From Microbacterium maritypicum (GTDB taxonomy: Bacteria > Actinomycetota > Actinomycetes > Actinomycetales > Microbacteriaceae): 64,000 nt of DNA. The position numbers and the translations under genes are program-made. The stretch lies in the NCBI RefSeq assembly GCF_008868125.1, contig NZ_WAAQ01000001.1, forward strand, positions 744,001 to 808,000. The letters are read 5' to 3'. Within the stretch, counting starts at the first letter, position 1, and the number at the start of each line of letters is the position of its first letter. Under the pieces are notes generated by a model. That model was not told where the DNA came from, made no database searches, and worked only from the letters and a program-made list of their open reading frames with translations. Shown here piece by piece: positions 57,401-64,000 of this stretch.

Positions 57401-57427
57401 TTAGCACTCTCTCACTCTGAGTGCTAA
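57401..57427. promoter_or_regulatory. CIRCE element (HrcA operator) before groEL
   Basis: A perfect match to the TTAGCACTC-N9-GAGTGCTAA operator: ttagcactc at 57401-57409 and gagtgctaa at 57419-57427. The HrcA repressor should bind it and release it on heat shock. It lies 36 bases before the groEL ATG. Confidence 0.95.
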
Positions 57428-59083
<1,656 letters not shown>

Positions 59084-59097
59084 TCCCGCTCTCCTGA

Positions 59098-59131
59098 CAG
59101 AACGCCCCCGGCTTCGGCCGGGGGCGTTCTG
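59098..59131. terminator. Terminator after groEL
   Basis: 15-base arms 59098-59112 (cagaacgcccccggc) and 59117-59131 are perfect reverse complements around the ttcg loop, 14 bases past the stop. It also serves the converging WXG100 gene. Confidence 0.85.
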
Positions 59132-59150
59132 CGTTGATGCCGAGGTGGTG

Positions 59151-59438
59151 TCACCGGAACAGACTGGCCGAGTACTGATCGGCGTCTGCGTACTGGGTGG
59201 CGACCGAGCCGAGAGAGCTGCCGATCGATTCGAGCACCTGCTCCACGTGGACCTGAGCGCCCTGCCACTGCTCCGCGCACGTCTGGAAGGCATTGGACGC
59301 CGTCCCCGACCAGGTGGACTGCAGCTGGCGGAGCTGGGCCATCAGGGTCGCGGACTCGCTCTGCAAGCGCTCGATGGTGGCGCGTGTCGCTGCGTGGGCC
59401 GCATGGACGGCTTCGGTGTCGACGGTGAAGACAGACAT
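59151..59438 (-). CDS. WXG100-family ESX secretion-type protein
   Basis: A 95-residue helical-hairpin protein with the WxG turn as STWSGTASNAF near residue 43 and flanking amphipathic helices. GAAGGAG precedes the ATG. WXG100 proteins are usually secreted by type VII systems, often as pairs. No partner gene, EccC ATPase or toxin is adjacent, so it may be an orphan substrate or a chaperone for a distant one. The C-terminal YADADQYSASLF resembles the YxxxD/E secretion signal. Confidence 0.85.
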   Translation of the reverse strand: MSVFTVDTEAVHAAHAATRATIERLQSESATLMAQLRQLQSTWSGTASNAFQTCAEQWQGAQVHVEQVLESIGSSLGSVATQYADADQYSASLFR

Positions 59439-59579
59439 GGGAACTCCTTCTCGTAGGGGTTCCGAGGCTAAGCGGACGTCGCTGCCGTGTGCACCTACGA
59501 AGACAGTGAGCTCCGCGTGCTGTGCGCAATCGGTGCGCGGCAGCGGTGGTGCAGGGGCGCAGGCGGTCCGGGCCTGGGC

Positions 59580-61274
59580 TCAGGGCAGATCGAGCCGTTC
59601 CAGAGGCTGCGTGTCCTCGAGGAGATGCGCGGGAGTGGCCTGCGCCGGTGCGAGAGGAAGTGTGACGGTGAACGTCGCGCCGCCACCAGGGGTCTCCGAG
59701 ACGTCGACGCCGCCGTGCAGCGCCTTCAGGATCGATGCGACGATGGCGAGCCCGAGGCCGGAGCCTCCCGTCTCCCTGGCGCGTGAGGTGTCGGCTCGCC
59801 AGAACCGCTCGAAGATCTGCTCACGGATCTGCGGAGGGATCCCCTCGCCGTGATCGACGATCGCGATGCTTCCGGTTCCCGCGACGCGGTCCGAGTCGAC
59901 GACGATCTCGATCGGACCGTCTTCCGGGGAGAATCGGCGCGCATTGCCCAGCAGATTGGTGACCACCTGACGGACCTTGTTCTCTTCGCCGAGCACGATC
60001 GGCGGTGTGCGCACAGGGAGATCGGTGACCTCTGTGAAGTCGATGGCTGGGGCCTGCTCCTGCGGCCGGGGACGACGGCGAAGGCGCGAGAGCGTGGCGC
60101 GCGACAGGCCGCGCGGGGTCGGGGGCTGCGGCGGCTGAAGCGGTGGGATCTCGTGAACGGGGATCACGGTCTTGCTGTCGGCGGTGCGGTCGATCACGGT
60201 GACCGTGCGTCCGGGAGCCGCGGCACGCAGATCGAGGGCGGCGTCCCTCGCGATCGGCCGCAGATCGAGCGGCACGATCTCCGGCTCGCGTTCCTCGTCC
60301 AACCGGGCGAGAGCGAGAAGGTCCTCCACCAGGACACCCATCCTGATGGCTTCCTTCTCGATGCGCTCCATGGCCCGGGCCGTATCCTCCTCGCCCTTGA
60401 TCGCGCCCATGCGGTACAGCTCCGCGTAGCCGCGGACACTCACCAGCGGCGTGCGCAGCTCGTGGCTCGCATCGCCGATGAACCGCCGCATGTGCTGCAC
60501 CGTGCGGTCCCGCTGCGCGAGAGAGCGGTCGACGCGATCGAGCATCGTGTTGATGGCGGTGTTCAACCGCCCGACCTCTGTGGTCGGCTCGAGGTCGGTC
60601 AGCCGCTGCCGGAAGTCGCCGGCGGCGATCGACATGGCCGTCGCCTCGACCTGGCCGAGCCTGCGGAACGTCAGGGTCACGAGTCCACGCGTGAGGAGTG
60701 CGGCGATCAGGATGGTGATCAGGGCGATCGTGATGTAGATGCCGAAGTACTGGCTGATGATGCGATCGGCAGGCGAGAGCGGCAGGGCCACCAGCTGAAT
60801 GCGCAGCACTCCGCCCTCCGAGGGGACCACGGCGACGGCGGCATGGAAGCGCTGGCCGTCGGCTCCCTCCATCTCGAGCGGGATCTGGTCGGTGTTCGCC
60901 GTCGCTTTCGTGAGGGAGTACTGGGCGGGGAACAGAGGCGCCTGGCCCGCGGTGCCGCGTGCCGTCGCGCGGAGCTCGCCCGTCGCGTCGTAGATCGCGA
61001 AGGAGAAGTCCCGAGGCTGCTCGTCGCGGGGGGTGTAGGTGCTGACGCCATCGACCGTCACGGTGTCGAAGTAGCGATCGACCAGGTCACTGGAGACCAG
61101 GGCGGGAAGCTGGGCGTCGATGTTCGCGACCAGGGCGTTGCGCAGGATCGGCACCGTGCCGATACCCGCGACGAGCAGGCCGAGGGCGAGTACCGCGACC
61201 GTGACGCCGGTGACCTTCGCCCGAAGGCTGATGCGTCGCCACCAGCTGGTGACCGCATCGGGCTTGTGCGCCAT
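59580..61274 (-). CDS. HAMP-domain sensor histidine kinase
   Basis: A 564-residue OmpR-type kinase from ATG 61274, which has a GGAGG ribosome-binding site. Two helices (~VTGVTVAVLALGLLVAGIG and ITIALITILIAALL) bracket an external domain; a HAMP region follows. The phosphoacceptor is in FIGDASHELRTPLVSVRG. A Pro-rich stretch (PPLQPPQPPTP) interrupts the ATPase part before NLLGNARRFS; DHGEGIP and GGSGLGLAI complete it. It resembles TcrY-type kinases and pairs with the response regulator 61 bases upstream. Confidence 0.9.
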   Translation of the reverse strand: MAHKPDAVTSWWRRISLRAKVTGVTVAVLALGLLVAGIGTVPILRNALVANIDAQLPALVSSDLVDRYFDTVTVDGVSTYTPRDEQPRDFSFAIYDATGELRATARGTAGQAPLFPAQYSLTKATANTDQIPLEMEGADGQRFHAAVAVVPSEGGVLRIQLVALPLSPADRIISQYFGIYITIALITILIAALLTRGLVTLTFRRLGQVEATAMSIAAGDFRQRLTDLEPTTEVGRLNTAINTMLDRVDRSLAQRDRTVQHMRRFIGDASHELRTPLVSVRGYAELYRMGAIKGEEDTARAMERIEKEAIRMGVLVEDLLALARLDEEREPEIVPLDLRPIARDAALDLRAAAPGRTVTVIDRTADSKTVIPVHEIPPLQPPQPPTPRGLSRATLSRLRRRPRPQEQAPAIDFTEVTDLPVRTPPIVLGEENKVRQVVTNLLGNARRFSPEDGPIEIVVDSDRVAGTGSIAIVDHGEGIPPQIREQIFERFWRADTSRARETGGSGLGLAIVASILKALHGGVDVSETPGGGATFTVTLPLAPAQATPAHLLEDTQPLERLDLP

Positions 61275-61335
61275 GCGGTCCTCCCTCATGCGGCGACTCC
61301 GCCGCGGGGCGGCGTCGATGGTGGTGCGGTGGTCG

Positions 61336-62028
61336 TCAGACCGTCTTGCCGACCTTGAGCATGTAGCCGAAGCCGCGCTTGGTCTGGATCAACGACTCTT
61401 CGGTGTGCGGATCGATCTTGCGGCGGAGGTAGGAGATGTAGCTCTCCACGATGCCGGCGTCGCCGTTGAAGTCGTACTCCCAGACGTGGTCGAGGATCTG
61501 GGCCTTCGACAGCACGCGGTTCGGGTTGAGCATCAGGTAGCGGAGCAGCTTGAACTCCGTCGGGCTCAACTCGATCGGCTCCTTGCCGACGTGGACGTCG
61601 TGCGTGTCCTGATCCATGGAGAGCTCACCGGCGCGGATGATCGACTCCTCGTCGGCCTGCATCGTGCGGCGGAGGATCGCCTGGGCCCTGGCGACGATCT
61701 CGTCGAGGCTGAACGGCTTGGTGACGTAGTCGTCGCCACCCGCGTTGAGGCCTTCGATCTTGTCGTCGGTGCCGTCCTTCGCCGTCAGGAACAGGATCGG
61801 GGCGGTGAAACCCGCGCCGCGGAGGCGCTTGGTCACGCTGAACCCGTTCATGTCGGGCAGCATGACATCCAGGATGATGAGGTCTGGCTCCTCTTCGAGG
61901 ACGGCCGAGATCGTGGCGGCGCCGTTGGCGACCGTCTTCACCTGGAATCCGGCGAAGCTGAGACCCGTGGAGAGCAGGTCGCGGATGTTGGGTTCGTCAT
62001 CGACGACCAGGATGCGCGGAGCAGTCAT
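61336..62028 (-). CDS. OmpR-family response regulator
   Basis: A 230-residue regulator with D10/D11, phosphoacceptor D54 (IILDVMLPDMNG) and K105 (TKPFSLDEI). The winged helix has ELSPTEFKLLRYLMLNPNRV, KAQILDHVWEYDFNGD and VESYISYLRRKIDPH. It is close to TcrX/TrcR-type regulators. Together with the kinase downstream it forms one unit; targets are unknown. Confidence 0.93.
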   Translation of the reverse strand: MTAPRILVVDDEPNIRDLLSTGLSFAGFQVKTVANGAATISAVLEEEPDLIILDVMLPDMNGFSVTKRLRGAGFTAPILFLTAKDGTDDKIEGLNAGGDDYVTKPFSLDEIVARAQAILRRTMQADEESIIRAGELSMDQDTHDVHVGKEPIELSPTEFKLLRYLMLNPNRVLSKAQILDHVWEYDFNGDAGIVESYISYLRRKIDPHTEESLIQTKRGFGYMLKVGKTV

Positions 62029-62191
62029 GTCCCCATTATGGTGACTCCGGCCATGTGGATGCTGACTATTGTGCGGAACGGCGTGGAGTCGCCCCCTTCG
62101 AGCGAGCCGGGCGCGCGGCAAGTGGACGGCGGGAGCCGAGATCGTCCCACGGTCGGATGCGGCGCACAGCTGCGCACGGGAGGATCGAGGT

Positions 62192-63223
62192 ATGAGCTTG
62201 AACGAGGACGCCACCCCCGCCCCCGGAAACACCGTCGCACAGGCCGGACTGCCCGGTGTCGAGCAGCTCGCCTACCACCGGCTGGCACGCCTGCGGCCGC
62301 GGTATCGCTGGTGGCGCATGCTGCTGACCGGGCTCGTCGGCATCGCCCTCTACATCGCGATCCTGCTCATCGTGATCGTGCCGCTGGCCATCGTGTCGAT
62401 GCTCGTCCCGGGGTGGGGCATCGATGCGCAGGTGCTCCTCACGACGTCGCAGTATTTCGACCTCGACCGCCCGTGGCTGCTCGTGGCGCTGGTGCTGCCG
62501 CTGATCCTGATGATCCCCGCCCTGCTGCTGGCCTCGCGGATCGTCGAGGGACGCGGGGTCGGTCTGCTGTCGTCCGTCACCGGGCGTCTGCGGATGGGAT
62601 GGCTCGGCAGGAGTCTGCTGTTGGCACTCGCGGTGTTCGTCGTCTACTTCGCCGTCGTGCTGGGGTGGTCGGCGCTCACCGGCGACGCGGTGACCGCCGA
62701 CTTCTCGCACCCGGGGCTGTGGATCATGGTGCTGCTCGTGCTGTTGCTGATCCCCTTCCAGGCCGCGGCCGAGGAGTACGTGTTCCGCGGGTATCTGATG
62801 CAGCTGGTCGGGGGATGGCTGCGTCATCCCGCCTTCGCCATCCTCCTGCCCGTGCCGCTGTTCGTGCTCGGCCACGGCTACGACATCTGGGGCGCGGCCA
62901 GCGTGGGCATGTTCGCGATCGTCGCCGCCTGGCTGACCTGGCGCACGGGTGGACTCGAGGCGGCGATCTCGCTGCACATCGTCAACAACGTGCTCATCTT
63001 CCTGCTCGGATCCGTCACCTTGGTCGACGCCAACGCGACCTCGGGCACGGCTGTCGACCTTCTCGCGTCAGCGCTGGCCATGGTCGTCTACGCCCTGCTC
63101 GCCGACCGTTGGGCGGCGAGGCTCGGGATCGCACGCACGGCGCGGGCCGCATCGCCCACCGTGGGGGCGACCGGTACCCATCACCTCGGCCTCGCCCTGC
63201 AGGGACGTTCCGCCCGAGCGTGA
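62192..63223 (+). CDS. CPBP-family intramembrane protease
   Basis: A 343-residue membrane protein with about eight helices. The CAAX/ABI motifs are AAEEYVFRGYLM (the EExxxR box), the following FxLGHGYD histidine and SLHIVNNVL. Such proteases act in the membrane, for example on peptides or signalling proteins. ATG 62192 has GGGAGGATCGAGG just before it. It is divergent from the response regulator. The substrate is unknown. Confidence 0.9.
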   Translation: MSLNEDATPAPGNTVAQAGLPGVEQLAYHRLARLRPRYRWWRMLLTGLVGIALYIAILLIVIVPLAIVSMLVPGWGIDAQVLLTTSQYFDLDRPWLLVALVLPLILMIPALLLASRIVEGRGVGLLSSVTGRLRMGWLGRSLLLALAVFVVYFAVVLGWSALTGDAVTADFSHPGLWIMVLLVLLLIPFQAAAEEYVFRGYLMQLVGGWLRHPAFAILLPVPLFVLGHGYDIWGAASVGMFAIVAAWLTWRTGGLEAAISLHIVNNVLIFLLGSVTLVDANATSGTAVDLLASALAMVVYALLADRWAARLGIARTARAASPTVGATGTHHLGLALQGRSARA

Positions 63224-63233
63224 TCTTCCGCGG

Positions 63234-64000
63234 TCAGGCGGCGATCGCGTCCGAGTCCATGATCGTGTAGCTGTATCCCTGCTCGGCCAGGAAACGCTGG
63301 CGGTTCTGGGCGTAGTCCTGATCGATCGTGTCGCGGGCGACGAGGGTGTAGAAGCTCGCGGTGTGCCCCGACTGCTTCGGGCGCAGCAGGCGACCCAGTC
63401 GCTGGGCCTCCTCCTGACGCGATCCGAAGGAGCCGGACACCTGGATCGCGACCGAGGCCTCAGGGAGGTCGATCGAGAAGTTCGCCACCTTGGAGACCAC
63501 GAGGAGCGAGATGTCGCCTTCGCGGAAGGCGCGGTAGAGCTCTTCGCGCTCGTCGATGGGGGTCGCGCCGGTGATCTGCGGCGCGTTCAGAGCCTCGGAC
63601 AGCGACTCGAGCTGATCGAGATACTGTCCGATCACGAGGATGCGCTCGCCCTCGTGCTTGGCGATGAGTTCACGCACCGCCTGGACCTTCGCCGGGGCGG
63701 AGGCCGCCAGGCGATAGCGTTCGTCGTCGGTCGCCGCGGCGTATTCGAGCCGGTCGCTCGGCGGCAGATCGACGCGCACCTCGTAGCACGCGGCGGGGGA
63801 GATGAAGCCCTGCGCCTCGATCTGCTTCCAGGGAGCGTCGAAGCGCTTGGGGCCGATCAGGCTGAAGACGTCGCCCTCGCGTCCGTCCTCGCGTACGAGG
63901 GTGGCGGTGAGGCCGATGCGTCGACGCGCCTGCAGGTCGGCGGTGAGCTTGAACACCGGAGCCGGCAGCAGGTGCACCTCGTCGTACACGATGAGGCCCC
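63234..64000 (-). CDS. XPB-type DNA helicase, C-terminal part (cut by window end)
   Basis: The last ~255 residues of a superfamily 2 helicase, running off the right edge. The DExH box appears as YDEVHLLPAP, motif III as GLTATLVREDG and the C-terminal RecA domain has LLVVSKVANFSIDLP and QRLGRLLRPK, as in bacterial XPB. The mycobacterial homologue Rv0861c is a 3'-to-5' helicase linked to DNA repair. The N-terminal half is outside the window. Confidence 0.9.
   Translation of the reverse strand, partial: GLIVYDEVHLLPAPVFKLTADLQARRRIGLTATLVREDGREGDVFSLIGPKRFDAPWKQIEAQGFISPAACYEVRVDLPPSDRLEYAAATDDERYRLAASAPAKVQAVRELIAKHEGERILVIGQYLDQLESLSEALNAPQITGATPIDEREELYRAFREGDISLLVVSKVANFSIDLPEASVAIQVSGSFGSRQEEAQRLGRLLRPKQSGHTASFYTLVARDTIDQDYAQNRQRFLAEQGYSYTIMDSDAIAA

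Overview
The window looks like a high-GC actinobacterial chromosome, most likely Microbacteriaceae and close to Microbacterium. This rests on gene content and order: a GlnR/PabC/FABP neighbourhood, gpmA-senX3-regX3, lpqE-carD-ispDF-cysS-rlmB, DUF3263-LytR_C-groEL, a sigK-rskA-fasciclin module and two DUF7882-type small proteins. The lineage is inferred by eye, not from a search.

Positions 1 to about 16.6 kb are accessory in character. They hold a metallophosphoesterase cut by the window start, an antitoxin-like gene beside a frameshifted paralogue, an AraC regulator, and a 1,820-residue sortase-anchored surface protein (vWA domain plus nine ~131-residue DUF11-type repeats). Small hypothetical genes follow, one frameshifted. 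Then comes a minus-strand cluster of a PD-(D/E)XK-like nuclease, an ApeA-like HEPN protein and an Mrr-like nuclease, a strong candidate anti-phage locus. It ends next to tandem palindromes and the 5' half of a tRNA at 16642, which suggests an integration boundary. One 60-base line inside the cluster (15601) has 32 G/C by hand count, against 40 in a line of pstC (23341).

From about 16.7 kb the content is core-like. The fasciclin lipoprotein, sigK and rskA form an ECF sigma module with a SigK-type promoter. Much of the phosphate regulon follows: pstSCAB, mutT1-like, ppk1, glnR, gpmA, phoU, senX3 and regX3. PHO-box-like 11-base direct repeats lie before pstS, before ppk1 and between phoU and senX3. 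A second polyphosphate enzyme (PPK2) lies at 47.1 kb behind an unusual structured leader.

The middle (36-47 kb) holds lpqE, carD, a fused ispDF, cysS, rlmB, a DUF4032 kinase-like gene, the MsiK-type ABC ATPase, a thioredoxin-fold protein without its CxxC, tRNA-Thr(TGT) and several small membrane or hypothetical proteins. The right part (47-64 kb) holds an aldo/keto reductase, a NarL-type two-component system with an ABC exporter, an SRAP protein, a DMT transporter, a nitroreductase, msrB, DUF2332, DUF3263, LytR_C, groEL behind two CIRCE-type repeats, a lone WXG100 protein, an OmpR-type two-component system, a CPBP protease and the C-terminal part of an XPB helicase cut by the window end.
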